Below, piece after piece: positions 43,247 through 51,578 of a stretch of DNA of 64,000 nt (position 1 is its first letter; each line of letters starts with the position of its first letter). A program made the position numbers and the translations under genes. The DNA lies in assembly GCF_009392895.1 (NCBI RefSeq), contig NZ_CP045488.1, positions 2,914,001-2,978,000 on the forward strand, read 5' to 3'. The DNA comes from Natronorubrum aibiense. GTDB lineage: Archaea; Halobacteriota; Halobacteria; Halobacteriales; Natrialbaceae. Under the pieces are notes generated by a model. That model was not told where the DNA came from, did not search any database, and worked only from the letters and a program-made list of their open reading frames with translations.

Positions 43247-43647
43247 AGCTAGATGTCACAACTGAATCCCTATTGCTCTCCCGATTCGGTCAGCGCGACG
43301 GCTCGAGGACGAACACGAACCGGACAGGAGAGGAGGAGCCCGACGACGGAGTCGCCGAGCGCCGTCCAACGGACAGTGCGAGGGGACCCCCGCACATCAG
43401 TGTCCTCGAGTCGCACGCCCTTCGTTAGTGACTCCGTTCAGATCTTCGCTGACAGTGATCGACGACCGACACAACAGAAAGCACCCCCTATCCTGTCGGC
43501 CGGCCGTGAGTGTCGATGCGCCGACGATCACACCCGAAACACCACGAATACGGCTTCTCACGTCAGTATCGACACCTCTCGCAGGGGCTGTCGTAGACAC
43601 CCTGTCAGAAGAAGAACTAATAAAGGACGAATACAAAGGGGCGAACG
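43247..43647. other. intergenic region, about 400 bp, divergent promoters
   Basis: Separates the DUF3054 gene (minus) from the J-domain gene (plus). The right end carries the plus-strand TATA element ACTAATAAAG (43617-43626) 27 bases before ATG 43648. Otherwise I see no coding or repeat feature. Confidence 0.4.
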
Positions 43648-44337
43648 ATGGCTGTGGCCGATGATCGTCACCCGGGCTGTGATGGATGTGGCCGATCAGT
43701 GCCGCTCGAGGACCTCACCGCAGTGACGATGCCGGACGGCGAGCGCGTCGCCTGCTGTCCTCGCTGCGAGCCACACGCCCGCGAGGCTGCCCGGAAGTGT
43801 GCCTCGCTCGACCAGCGCCGCGGCACCTGCGACGGCTGTACGGGCACCTATCTCGAGGCCGAACTTGAGGACATCGTCTTGGACGATGGCACCGTCGTCA
43901 CGTGTTGTCCCACCTGCGCGGCAAAAGCGCCCGACGCCGAGTCGAACACGACGGACACACAGCGCGAGACGAGCGACTCGACGGCGGCCGACGAGACGCG
44001 GTCCGAGTCGACGAGCGACGACCAACAGCTCTGTACGCAGTGTACCGAGTGGACCAGCGCCGAACCGTTTCGTGTGACGACCGTCGACGATCGAACCGAA
44101 CGGCTCTGTCCGTCCTGCAAAGAACGCGCCGAACGCGACGGAATTATCAAAGACGTCGAGATCAGGAAAACGAAAGCCCGTGAGGTGCTTGGCGTCGAGG
44201 CAGACGCAACCGACGAGGAACTTCGAACGGCGTTCCACGAGCAAGTGAAACGCGCTCACCCCGACCAGCAAAGCGGGAGCAAGTCGGCGTTTCAGCTCGT
44301 CAGAGACGCTTACGAACGACTCCAAGAGGAGTCGTAA
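43648..44337 (+). CDS. zinc-ribbon/J-domain protein
   Basis: A 229-residue protein. It has three CxxC pair modules in the first 160 residues: CDGCGRSV with CCPRCEPH, CDGCTGTY with CCPTCAAK, and CTQCTEWT with CPSCKERA, each a potential zinc site. An acidic Ser/Thr-rich linker separates the second and third. The C-terminal 55 residues are a J-domain ending HPDQQSGSKSAFQLVRDAYERL, with the HPD motif that stimulates Hsp70. It should link a zinc-bound substrate to DnaK. The stop lies 28 bases inside the 3' end of the convergent TIR gene. Leaderless mRNA is likely. Confidence 0.82.
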   Translation: MAVADDRHPGCDGCGRSVPLEDLTAVTMPDGERVACCPRCEPHAREAARKCASLDQRRGTCDGCTGTYLEAELEDIVLDDGTVVTCCPTCAAKAPDAESNTTDTQRETSDSTAADETRSESTSDDQQLCTQCTEWTSAEPFRVTTVDDRTERLCPSCKERAERDGIIKDVEIRKTKAREVLGVEADATDEELRTAFHEQVKRAHPDQQSGSKSAFQLVRDAYERLQEES

Positions 44338-44966
44338 CGACCGGCTCGCCGCTGTCGAGTCCCCTCGTCATCTCGACGGACGTATCCGATCGTGGCCGGC
44401 TCGAAGGCGTACGTCGATCCACAGCGCGCACACGACGTCGTCAGCAACTTACCGTGTTTCGAACGCATCCAGAGTTTCGTCTGGTCCTGCTCGATCTCGA
44501 GTGTGACCGGATGTCCACAGTCGGGGATCGTACACGGAAAGCGGATGTACCAGTTCGGAACCGAAAGCGCACCGAGCGGTGCGAGTTCACTCCGGAGCCG
44601 ACTCAACAGGTTGAAAATCGTGATCGACGGGTCCTGTCGGTCGATTTGTACGCCGTCAACGTCGTCGATGAACCCGCTGCGGTGGGACTCGTCGTCGTAC
44701 AGCGGGAGGACGGGGATCCCTTTGGCAACGGCGTAGCCAATTTCCTGGTTGATCCACTGGCTGTCGGCCGACGCCGCTGTCAACACCGCAACGACGACGT
44801 CGCTGTTCGCGAGTCGGCCCTCGAGGCGACGGCGAGAGCCCCCGGATTCGAGTGCCTCGAAGGTGATGTGGACGCCGAAGGGGAAGTTCTTGACCGTCGA
44901 GAACAGCTCCTGGACGAGTTCGAGGTCACTGGGTGCGTGTGAGACGTAGATCTGTTCCCCGGTCAT
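44310..44966 (-). CDS. TIR-domain protein with C-terminal zinc finger
   Basis: A 218-residue protein. Residues 1-130 form a TIR domain (IYVSHAPSDLELVQELF, ANSDVVVAVLTAASADS, KGIPVLPLYDD). The motif SQWINQEIGYA near 71-75 matches the WxxxE signature of TIR NAD-hydrolases, with the candidate catalytic glutamate at about 75. Residues 144-185 hold FPCTIPDCGHP and SCARCGSTY, a four-cysteine zinc finger. Prokaryotic TIR proteins act in anti-phage defence or as NADases. Here the protein stands alone, tail-to-tail with the J-domain gene, without a visible sensor or effector operon, so defence is only a hypothesis. Confidence 0.8.
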   Translation of the reverse strand: MTGEQIYVSHAPSDLELVQELFSTVKNFPFGVHITFEALESGGSRRRLEGRLANSDVVVAVLTAASADSQWINQEIGYAVAKGIPVLPLYDDESHRSGFIDDVDGVQIDRQDPSITIFNLLSRLRSELAPLGALSVPNWYIRFPCTIPDCGHPVTLEIEQDQTKLWMRSKHGKLLTTSCARCGSTYAFEPATIGYVRRDDEGTRQRRAGRYDSSWSRS

Positions 44967-45068
44967 GCGACAGTCAATAGGAGTGAGTCTGCATTAATCT
45001 ATCTATCGTTGCCACTGAACAGTAGTCACAGTCGATCGCAGAATGCCGCTTATCGGCGCGGGACCGTC

Positions 45069-45494
45069 TCAGTCGGTACTCGACTGATTGGCTGGACCCG
45101 CTCGTCTCGTCTCGAGCACCCGCCGAGAGAACTCCACGTCGTCGACCGTGAGTCCGAGCCCGTCGAACCACGCGCGTTCGACGTGCCAGCGGCCACGGAC
45201 CGCGCCGTCGGTGGTCGTCGACGTCGCCTCGAGTCGGCCCGGTGCCCACCCGTGCTCGTTGGCGATGTCGAGCAGCGTCCGGACGACGGTGCCCACTTCG
45301 TCGCTCCCGACGCCCGGCGTCTCGGTGACGGTCTCGTACTCGAGGGCGAGGCCGGTTCCATCGGGGAGGTCGTCGATCGAGTCGTATTCGGCGACTGCCT
45401 CGTCGTCCGACAGCAGCGTACAGTCGGTGACGTAGATTCCCTGGCCCATGAGTCGGTTCTCGAGTGCGACGTCGACGGGACGATGCTCGGTCAT
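45069..45494 (-). CDS. conserved haloarchaeal protein (141 aa), unrecognised
   Basis: A 141-residue acidic soluble protein. ATG 45494 is preferred to a GTG 15 bases upstream. The sequence has a beta-strand-rich pattern (GIYVTDCTLLSDDEAVAEYD and GTGLALEYETVTETPG, then GRWHVERAWFDGLGL) without enzyme motifs. It may be an alpha/beta single-domain protein. It lies between the TIR gene and tpiA on the same strand, with no obvious functional tie to either. Confidence 0.65.
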   Translation of the reverse strand: MTEHRPVDVALENRLMGQGIYVTDCTLLSDDEAVAEYDSIDDLPDGTGLALEYETVTETPGVGSDEVGTVVRTLLDIANEHGWAPGRLEATSTTTDGAVRGRWHVERAWFDGLGLTVDDVEFSRRVLETRRAGPANQSSTD

Positions 45495-45686
45495 GGGTGG
45501 TACTACCACTCGAGATGTGAAAAGCTGCCGGACGAATCGGGGTCGCGGCGGTCGAAAAGCAGATCGTACAGTACTGAAACGAGTTACACACCATCACTGT
45601 CCTCGGTTCTCGTCTACCCCGTTCGCTCCGAACCGCGCACTCGTCGTGCGGTGGGGTGTACAGTGACGTTCAGTGGCTACGATCGC

Positions 45687-46331
45687 TTACAGCGGGGCGA
45701 CGAGGTCCTCGAGCGCCGCCGTCGGATCGTCGGCTTTCGCGACGCCGCTTGCGAGCAAGACCCCCTCAGAGCCGAGGTCGCCGGCTGCGACAACGTCGTC
45801 GCCCGTACTGATGCCCGCGCCACAGAGGACGGAGACGTCCGCGTCGACGGCCTGAGCTGCCTCGACGGCGTCCTCGACGATGTCCGGATCGGCCTGACTG
45901 ACCGGCGTCCCGGTGCCGATCAGTTCCGGCGGCTCGACGGCGACCGCGTCCGGGCCGAGCGCCGCCGCGGCACCGATCTGTGCCGGGTTGTTGGCGCAGA
46001 CGACGGTCTCGAGGCCGGCCCGTTCGGCGGCCTCGACGGCACCGTCGACGTCGGCGAGTTTCAGTCGCTGCTCAGAGTGGTTGATGAGCGTCCCGACCGC
46101 CCCCGCCTCGGCGACGGATTCGGCGAGCGTGTGTCCGGTGTTGCTGCCGTAGTCGATCGGATCGACGTGCTGGGCCCACGTTTCGGCACCCGTCTCGGCG
46201 ACGCGCTCGAGGTGGGCCGCCTGCGGAGCGACGGCGACGCGGGCGTCGGTGGACTCGTTGACGTCGCGAACGGCTTCCGCGACGGCGACTGGATCACAGG
46301 GATACGTCTTCAAATTGACGAGGACGAACAT
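45687..46331 (-). CDS. tpiA: triosephosphate isomerase, archaeal type
   Basis: A 214-residue TIM barrel that interconverts dihydroxyacetone phosphate and glyceraldehyde 3-phosphate in glycolysis and gluconeogenesis. It is shorter than bacterial enzymes, as archaeal ones are. The catalytic lysine is in LVNLKTYP near 8, the histidine in [13 protein letters not shown] near 85 and the glutamate in [11 protein letters not shown] near 134. The phosphate-binding glycines are in [12 protein letters not shown] near 170 and [13 protein letters not shown] near 188. A TATA-like CTATTT about 26 bases upstream indicates a leaderless transcript. Confidence 0.95.
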   Translation of the reverse strand: MFVLVNLKTYPCDPVAVAEAVRDVNESTDARVAVAPQAAHLERVAETGAETWAQHVDPIDYGSNTGHTLAESVAEAGAVGTLINHSEQRLKLADVDGAVEAAERAGLETVVCANNPAQIGAAAALGPDAVAVEPPELIGTGTPVSQADPDIVEDAVEAAQAVDADVSVLCGAGISTGDDVVAAGDLGSEGVLLASGVAKADDPTAALEDLVAPL

Positions 46332-46440
46332 ATCAGCACAGCCACTCGCCCGAAAGAAATAGTTTGCGAGTCGACGGAGTCAGCGGGCGCTCGCGTCCGG
46401 TGCATCCCTAAAACGGCCGCCGTACGGACGGCTGTCCGTC

Positions 46441-46983
46441 TCAGTCCTTTCGCTTGACGACGTCACCGAGCGTGTAACTGCCAGTCGAGGAGCCACCCGA
46501 CCACTCCGAGTCGTCTGCCGAGCCACTCTCAGCGTTCAAATTGATCTCGAGGAACTTCTCGAGTTTCGACTGGACGCGGTCGCTCGGCAGTGTATCGCCG
46601 CGTTCGATCTTCCGGATGAGGCTCGCCTTCTCGTTGAGTTCGTTCGCGAGATCGGACTGGCTGAGCCCCTTGCTCTCGCGAGCGTTGCGAACGCGATCGT
46701 CGTAATCAGTGGCGAGCTCGTCCATGTCGTCGAACATATCCGAGCGTCGCTGGCTACTCGAGGAACTCGAGGACGAACTCGTCGTCGAACCCGAGGTGCT
46801 CGAGCGACTGGAACTCGAAGACGAACTCGAGGTCGAATACTTCGTCGAGCTACTGGAGCTCGAGGATTGTTTGACTTCAGTGCCGAAATCGGTGCAGTTC
46901 GAACACACGTCTAACTTCGCACCCTCGACCTTGATAGTCTTCGGAGACGACGTCTCAGCGCCACACATCTCGCACTGGACCAT
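46441..46983 (-). CDS. mbf1: multiprotein bridging factor, archaeal MBF1
   Basis: A 180-residue archaeal homologue of MBF1, a transcription/translation cofactor. Residues 1-40 form an N-terminal zinc ribbon (CEMCGAETS and CSNCTDFG). Residues 45-84 are an almost pure serine/threonine linker. Residues 95-150 hold the HTH_3 domain (RVRNARESKGLSQSDLANEL, then EKASLIRKIERGDTLPS). The Ser tract is far longer and purer than needed for a linker and is interesting for modification. ATG 46983 has a TATA element GGTTTATCA about 27 bases upstream; an upstream GTG would only add three residues. Confidence 0.9.
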   Translation of the reverse strand: MVQCEMCGAETSSPKTIKVEGAKLDVCSNCTDFGTEVKQSSSSSSSTKYSTSSSSSSSSRSSTSGSTTSSSSSSSSSQRRSDMFDDMDELATDYDDRVRNARESKGLSQSDLANELNEKASLIRKIERGDTLPSDRVQSKLEKFLEINLNAESGSADDSEWSGGSSTGSYTLGDVVKRKD

Positions 46984-47046
46984 ACCCGACACTATATCGC
47001 GGCGAGTGATAAACCATGCGGGCGCTCCCGAACAAGGAGACGGCGG

Positions 47047-47658
47047 TTACTCGAGTGCCGACCAGGAGTAGACGAACCGCTGCAGTGCGGTCAGATGGCC
47101 GACGACTGCGAGGAAGACGAGCAGCCAGCCGATCAGCGTGAGCCCGCCGTAGGTTCCCGAGATCGGGTAGGCGAGAAAGCCGACGAGGCCGATGATCGCC
47201 AGCCGATCCGCACGGCCGACCAGCCCGCCGTAGACCCGGTCGAGGCCGACTGCCTGGGCCTGCGTCCCGAGATACGACGTCATCACGACACCCGTCACCG
47301 CGAGGAAGCCGAGGAGATAATCCTCGAGACCCGCGGCCAGCCCGCCGATAACGACGATGTCCGCGTACCGGTCGAGGACGTGATCGAGCAGGTCTCCGCC
47401 CGCCGAAGCGACGTTCTGTTCGCGGGCGAGCGCCCCGTCGACGATGTCGAGCCAACCGTTGAGAAAGACGAGTATCGCAGCCACGACGTACCAGATCGGG
47501 TCTGCACGGCCACCGAGCAAGAAGGCGACGGCCGCCAAAATCGCCATTCCAAAGGCCACGATGCTCACGCCGTCGGGACTCATCCCGACGCGATCGAATC
47601 CCTTGACGAACGGATCGAGAAATCGCGAGACGTACGGTCTGAACTTATCCAGCGTCAT
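47047..47658 (-). CDS. CDP-alcohol phosphatidyltransferase (archaetidylinositol phosphate synthase-like)
   Basis: A 203-residue integral membrane protein with about six hydrophobic helices. The CDP-alcohol phosphotransferase motif is complete: D-x-x-D-G-x-x-A-R then G-x-x-x-D-x-x-x-D, read as DIVDGALAREQNV and GGDLLDHVLDRYAD near 70-98. It transfers a phosphoalcohol from CDP-archaeol to inositol phosphate, glycerol phosphate or serine; the inositol form is the most common assignment for this clade but is not proven. Its ATG overlaps the adenylate kinase stop by four bases, so it is the last gene of a coupled operon. Confidence 0.85.
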   Translation of the reverse strand: MTLDKFRPYVSRFLDPFVKGFDRVGMSPDGVSIVAFGMAILAAVAFLLGGRADPIWYVVAAILVFLNGWLDIVDGALAREQNVASAGGDLLDHVLDRYADIVVIGGLAAGLEDYLLGFLAVTGVVMTSYLGTQAQAVGLDRVYGGLVGRADRLAIIGLVGFLAYPISGTYGGLTLIGWLLVFLAVVGHLTALQRFVYSWSALE

Positions 47659-48191
47659 GTCAGGTACCCCATGAAGTCGACGTCACCGGCACTTGGCTCT
47701 CGGTCACCCGCCACGACCGCCTCGAGGGCGTCCGCAACCGCCTCGGGGTCGCGATCGGTCGTGTCGATCTCGTAGATCGACTCGAGACCGTGGGTCTCGA
47801 CGGCTTCCGAAAGGACGACGTCGAGGGCCTCGCTTTCGGCGTTCTCGGCCGCCTTCGCCTCGGTTTCGCCACGCTCGAGCAGGCGCTCCTCGAGCATCTC
47901 GGGAGCACACCGGAGGACGGCGACCCGGTCGGCGTCGAAGTGATGGGCGAGATGGGAGTCGATGACGGCGTCGTCTCGGCCGTCGAGCCAGTCGGCGAGT
48001 GCCTCGAGGTCGGCGATCTTACTCCCGCGGTCGGCGTCGACCTCGGTGTAGAGGCCTTCCTCGTCGAGGACCGCGTTCAGGTGGATGACCTCGAGATCCG
48101 GCAGCGAGTCGTCGGTGGCGAGTCGGGACGCGAGGATGTCCGTCGCGGTCGTCTTCCCGGTTCCCGGAGTGCCGGTGACGGCGACTCTCAC
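47655..48191 (-). CDS. adenylate kinase, AK6/Fap7 type
   Basis: A 178-residue P-loop kinase of the Fap7/hCINAP family, which phosphorylates AMP and in eukaryotes helps 18S rRNA maturation. The Walker A motif is VTGTPGTGKTTATD at residues 5-18. The lid and AMP site include LADWLDGRDDAVIDSHLAHH near 85-104 and VLRCAPEMLEERL near 112. The archaeal enzyme may act in 16S rRNA or ribosome assembly. ATG overlaps the hisC stop by four bases, and its own stop overlaps the phosphatidyltransferase start likewise, so the three are co-translated. Confidence 0.85.
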   Translation of the reverse strand: MRVAVTGTPGTGKTTATDILASRLATDDSLPDLEVIHLNAVLDEEGLYTEVDADRGSKIADLEALADWLDGRDDAVIDSHLAHHFDADRVAVLRCAPEMLEERLLERGETEAKAAENAESEALDVVLSEAVETHGLESIYEIDTTDRDPEAVADALEAVVAGDREPSAGDVDFMGYLT

Positions 48192-49315
48192 GTATCGGCC
48201 ACCTCCGAGTCAGTGTCGCGTTCTAGGTCGGCGAGGACGTCGTTGAGCGTCTCGACGGCGCGGTCGGTCTCGTCATCGGTTCCGCAGGTGATCCGAATAC
48301 AGCCCGGCAAGCCGAAACTCGAGCAGTCACGAACGATGACGCCACGCGCTTGCATTTCTTCGGCGACAGCCGTCGCGTCGCCGACGTCGACGAGCACGAA
48401 GTTGCCCTCGCTCTCCCAGACGTGGGCGTCGATCGCCTCGTGCATGTACGCTCGGGACTCGAGGGTCGTCTCGACGGTGCGATCGACGTGTTCCTCGTCG
48501 TCGATCGCGGCCAGTCCGGCCCGGCAGGCGAGTTCGCTCGCTGCGAAGGGAGTGTTCACGCGGGCGTAGGCATCGGCCCATGCGTCCGGAACGACGGCAT
48601 AGCCGAGACGAACGCCGGCCAGCCCGTAGGCCTTCGAGAACGTCCGCAGGACGGCCACGTCGTCGCGGGCATCGAACCCGTTTCGCCCCTCAGTCAGTGA
48701 GAGGGCGCTCTCGCCGTCGGCGAATTCGCCGTAGGCCTCGTCGACGACGACCAGCGTGTCCTCGTCGGTTTCGTCGGCGAGCAGATCGATCTCTTCGAGC
48801 GCCATCGTCGACCCGGTGGGATTGTGCGGGCTCGTGATCCAGACGATCCGGTCGCCGTCGTAGGCCTCGAGGACGGTGTCGGCCGTCTGCTCGAAGTCGG
48901 TCTCGCGCTCGAGGGCGTACTCCCGGACGTCGCCGTGGTGGAACCGGGAACTCATCCCGTAGTAGGCGAAACCGGGCGTCGGGACGAGAATGGTATCGTC
49001 GGGCTCGAGGGTGGCCCGGTGGAGGTAGTCGATGGCCCCGTCGCCGCCGTTTGCGAGCCAGACCTGCTCGTCGTCGACGGCCCAGTGCTCGGCGACAGCG
49101 GCGGTGAGATCTGCGTGGGCGGCTTTCGGATAGGAGCTGATGCTCGAGGCGGCCTCACGAATGGCCACGGCGGCTGCAGGGGAGGGACCGTGGGGGTTTT
49201 CGTTGGAGGCGAGTTTGATCAGCTCCGAGGGATCGCGCCCGAGTTCGCGGGCGACTTCCTCGATCCCTCGACCCGCCTCGTAGGCGACGTGATCGGACAG
49301 GTCTCGCGGTTTCAT
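48188..49315 (-). CDS. hisC: histidinol-phosphate aminotransferase
   Basis: A 375-residue PLP enzyme that makes histidinol phosphate from imidazole acetol phosphate. Markers are IKLASNENPHGPSP near 33, LANGGDGAIDYLHRA near 88, SPHNPTGSTM near 163, the PLP-binding DEAYGEF near 195, the Schiff-base lysine in LRTFSKAYGLAGVRLGYA near 225 and the carboxylate arginine near the end (CIRITCGTDDETDR). ATG 49315 was chosen because it begins the family pattern and has a TATA element CTTAAG 26 bases upstream; the longer frame is antisense shadow. Coupled to adenylate kinase downstream, an unusual partner for a his gene. Confidence 0.92.
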   Translation of the reverse strand: MKPRDLSDHVAYEAGRGIEEVARELGRDPSELIKLASNENPHGPSPAAAVAIREAASSISSYPKAAHADLTAAVAEHWAVDDEQVWLANGGDGAIDYLHRATLEPDDTILVPTPGFAYYGMSSRFHHGDVREYALERETDFEQTADTVLEAYDGDRIVWITSPHNPTGSTMALEEIDLLADETDEDTLVVVDEAYGEFADGESALSLTEGRNGFDARDDVAVLRTFSKAYGLAGVRLGYAVVPDAWADAYARVNTPFAASELACRAGLAAIDDEEHVDRTVETTLESRAYMHEAIDAHVWESEGNFVLVDVGDATAVAEEMQARGVIVRDCSSFGLPGCIRITCGTDDETDRAVETLNDVLADLERDTDSEVADT

Positions 49316-49448
49316 ACGCCAATGCTGTTTGCGATGGGTCTTAAGGGTGCTTACATATGATCGCCGCGTCGCTGACGGAATTAGGGCTCGAGCGAACAGG
49401 TGTATACCCGGTGATTCCGCAGGCAGTGCGATGCGTACGTCACTCGGT

Positions 49449-49649
49449 TCAGTTGTTACTGTAGCGCAGGAATCCCCTGAAGACGACCAGTATCGCAATC
49501 CCAGCAACGACGACACCGATGAGCGTCGGCACGAGTTGGCCACCACCCCACTCCCAACCGAACACCTGCGTTCCGACGACTGCGACGATGGCGATGAGGA
49601 GTCCGAATGCGGTGACCACAGCCGACTGATCTGTGTATCCGGAAGCCAT
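49449..49649 (-). CDS. small two-helix membrane protein (66 aa)
   Basis: A 66-residue membrane protein starting at ATG 49649. Two hydrophobic helices, about 10-30 (VVTAFGLLIAIVAVVGTQVFG) and 40-59 (TLIGVVVAGIAILVVFRG), flank a short loop with WEWGGGQL. The tail is short and basic-aromatic (FLRYSNN). No family is recognised. It is a separate transcript between hisC and the ligase. Confidence 0.55.
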   Translation of the reverse strand: MASGYTDQSAVVTAFGLLIAIVAVVGTQVFGWEWGGGQLVPTLIGVVVAGIAILVVFRGFLRYSNN

Positions 49650-49767
49650 GCCAGATAGAATGTTGGTTCTCTGACGCGAAAAATCTATCTGCGGACACGG
49701 ATTCCTCACCGATTATAGAGCAGCGACGAGTGCTGCTGGAAATCGACCACCAGCACGAATCTGGACG

Positions 49768-51465
49768 TTACGTCTCACGGAGTCGCTCGAGTCGCTCGAG
49801 GCTGTCCGCATCAGCGGGATCTTTGTCGTGGCGTACCCCCTGGAACCGCGGGAAGCGAAGCGCATACCCCGAGGAGTACGTCGGCGATGTCTGGATCTCC
49901 TCGTAGCCGACTTCGAAGACGATTTCGGGCGCTACGTCCACCTCCTGTCCGTTCTCAGCAGTGATGTGAGGCTCGAGCAGGTCCGTTAGCGCCTCGAGTT
50001 TCTCGTCGGTGATCCCGGTCGCGACTTTGCCGACGGTTTCTAGCTCATCGCCCGCGCGTACGGAGAGTTCGAACGTGCCGAGGAACGTCGCGCGCCGGCC
50101 TTCGCCCCACTTGGCCCCCGTGACGATACAGTCGAGCGTTTCGACGTCGGGCTTGCGTTTGCGCCAGTGTTTGCCCCGTCGTCCCGGCGAGTACGTCGAT
50201 TCGGGATCTTTGAGCATGATACCCTCGTGGCCGGCCTCGAGGGCGTCGGCGTCGATCGACTCGATCGTCTCGGGGTCGTCGGTGCGCCAGCACAGGGAGA
50301 GGCCGTCGACGGTCTCGGGGTCCTGCGTCTGGTCGTCGGCAAGCAGGGCCTCGAGTCGGTCGTGGCGCGCCGTCAGCGGTTCCTCGAGCAGATCGTCGCC
50401 GGCAGCATGCAGACAGTCGAAGAAGACCGGCCGGACCTCGACGGCTTCCCGTGCCTTCGCGACGTCGTGTTTCCGCCGGAAGCGTTTGAGCACCTCTTGG
50501 AACGGCAGCGGCGCGCCCTCGTCGTCGACGGCGACGACCTCGCCGTCGAGAATCGCGGGTTCTGCGAGCGTCGCCTCGGCGAACTCGACGACCTCCGGCA
50601 GTGCGTCGGTGACGTCCTCCATGTTCCGCGAGAAGACACGGGTGGCAGCCGCGTCTGCGCCGTTTCCGGGATCGTGGTGCAACTGAACGCGAGCCCCGTC
50701 GTACTTCCACTCGACGGCAGCCTCGTCCCACTCCTCGAGCGCGTCGGTGACGGTCCCGGCCTGAGCGAGCATCGCCTGCACGGGTCGGCCGACCTCGAGG
50801 TCCATCGCGTCCAGCCCCTCGAGGCCGTCGTCGCGGGCCACTCGAGCGACCTGCCCGTAGTCGTTCGACACCTGCAGCGCGCGTTCGACGCGCTCGCCTG
50901 GCACGTCGAAGGCCTCGCTGATGGCGTCGCGGACCGCCCCCTCACCGACGCCGATGCGCATCTCCGAGAGCACGAGGCGGGCGAGATATCGGGCTTCGGC
51001 GCTTTCACAGCGGTTGAACAGCCCGAAGAGGAGGTCGACCTTTCGATCCTGACTGCCCGACCCTTCGGCGGCGGCCAGTTCTGAGAGCGTCTCGAAGACC
51101 TCGCTGACGGTCAGCGGGTCACTCGCGCCGTCCTCGGTGAACGCACCCAGCCCCTGCTGGCCGCCGAAGTCGTAGCCGGCCGCTACCTCGCCGATCTCGC
51201 CGACCTCGGCGAGTCGTTCCTCGACGTCGTCGGCGCTGACGTTCGTCCCCGCGGCGCGAGCGATCGCCTCGTAGCAGGTGTTCGGCCCGATATCGAGCGT
51301 TCTCGATCGCCAAGCCGGAAACACCCGGCCCTGCACGAAGCGGGCGACGATCTCGAGGTCGTCGTTCGCGTTCTCGAGGAGATCCCTGACGTGGGCGACG
51401 ATCTCGAGATCGGCGGATTCGGCGTCGATCGCAGCGGCACGGTCGGCGAACGTGGCGAACTCCAT
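49768..51465 (-). CDS. ligA: ATP-dependent DNA ligase
   Basis: A 565-residue ATP-dependent ligase that seals nicks in replication and repair. The N-terminal DNA-binding domain is followed by the nucleotidyltransferase core with the adenylated lysine in AVEWKYDGARVQL near 255. Further motifs are RVFSRNMEDVTDALPE near 283, ILDGEVVAVDD near 310, HEGIMLKDPESTYSPG near 410 and KRKPDVETLDCIVTGAKWGEG near 435. The OB-fold C-terminal domain ends with the sequence for PCNA contact or DNA wrapping. Length is normal for archaeal ligase. Confidence 0.95.
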   Translation of the reverse strand: MEFATFADRAAAIDAESADLEIVAHVRDLLENANDDLEIVARFVQGRVFPAWRSRTLDIGPNTCYEAIARAAGTNVSADDVEERLAEVGEIGEVAAGYDFGGQQGLGAFTEDGASDPLTVSEVFETLSELAAAEGSGSQDRKVDLLFGLFNRCESAEARYLARLVLSEMRIGVGEGAVRDAISEAFDVPGERVERALQVSNDYGQVARVARDDGLEGLDAMDLEVGRPVQAMLAQAGTVTDALEEWDEAAVEWKYDGARVQLHHDPGNGADAAATRVFSRNMEDVTDALPEVVEFAEATLAEPAILDGEVVAVDDEGAPLPFQEVLKRFRRKHDVAKAREAVEVRPVFFDCLHAAGDDLLEEPLTARHDRLEALLADDQTQDPETVDGLSLCWRTDDPETIESIDADALEAGHEGIMLKDPESTYSPGRRGKHWRKRKPDVETLDCIVTGAKWGEGRRATFLGTFELSVRAGDELETVGKVATGITDEKLEALTDLLEPHITAENGQEVDVAPEIVFEVGYEEIQTSPTYSSGYALRFPRFQGVRHDKDPADADSLERLERLRET

Positions 51466-51578
51466 CGGCGGTGTCTATCGTCGGGTGGAGTAAAACGGTT
51501 CTGAGAGGCGATCACGACGCCGCACACCACGCGGCAGGAGGGACGGATTTAAAGGTAGTCGCGCCCGCAGGGAGAGGT

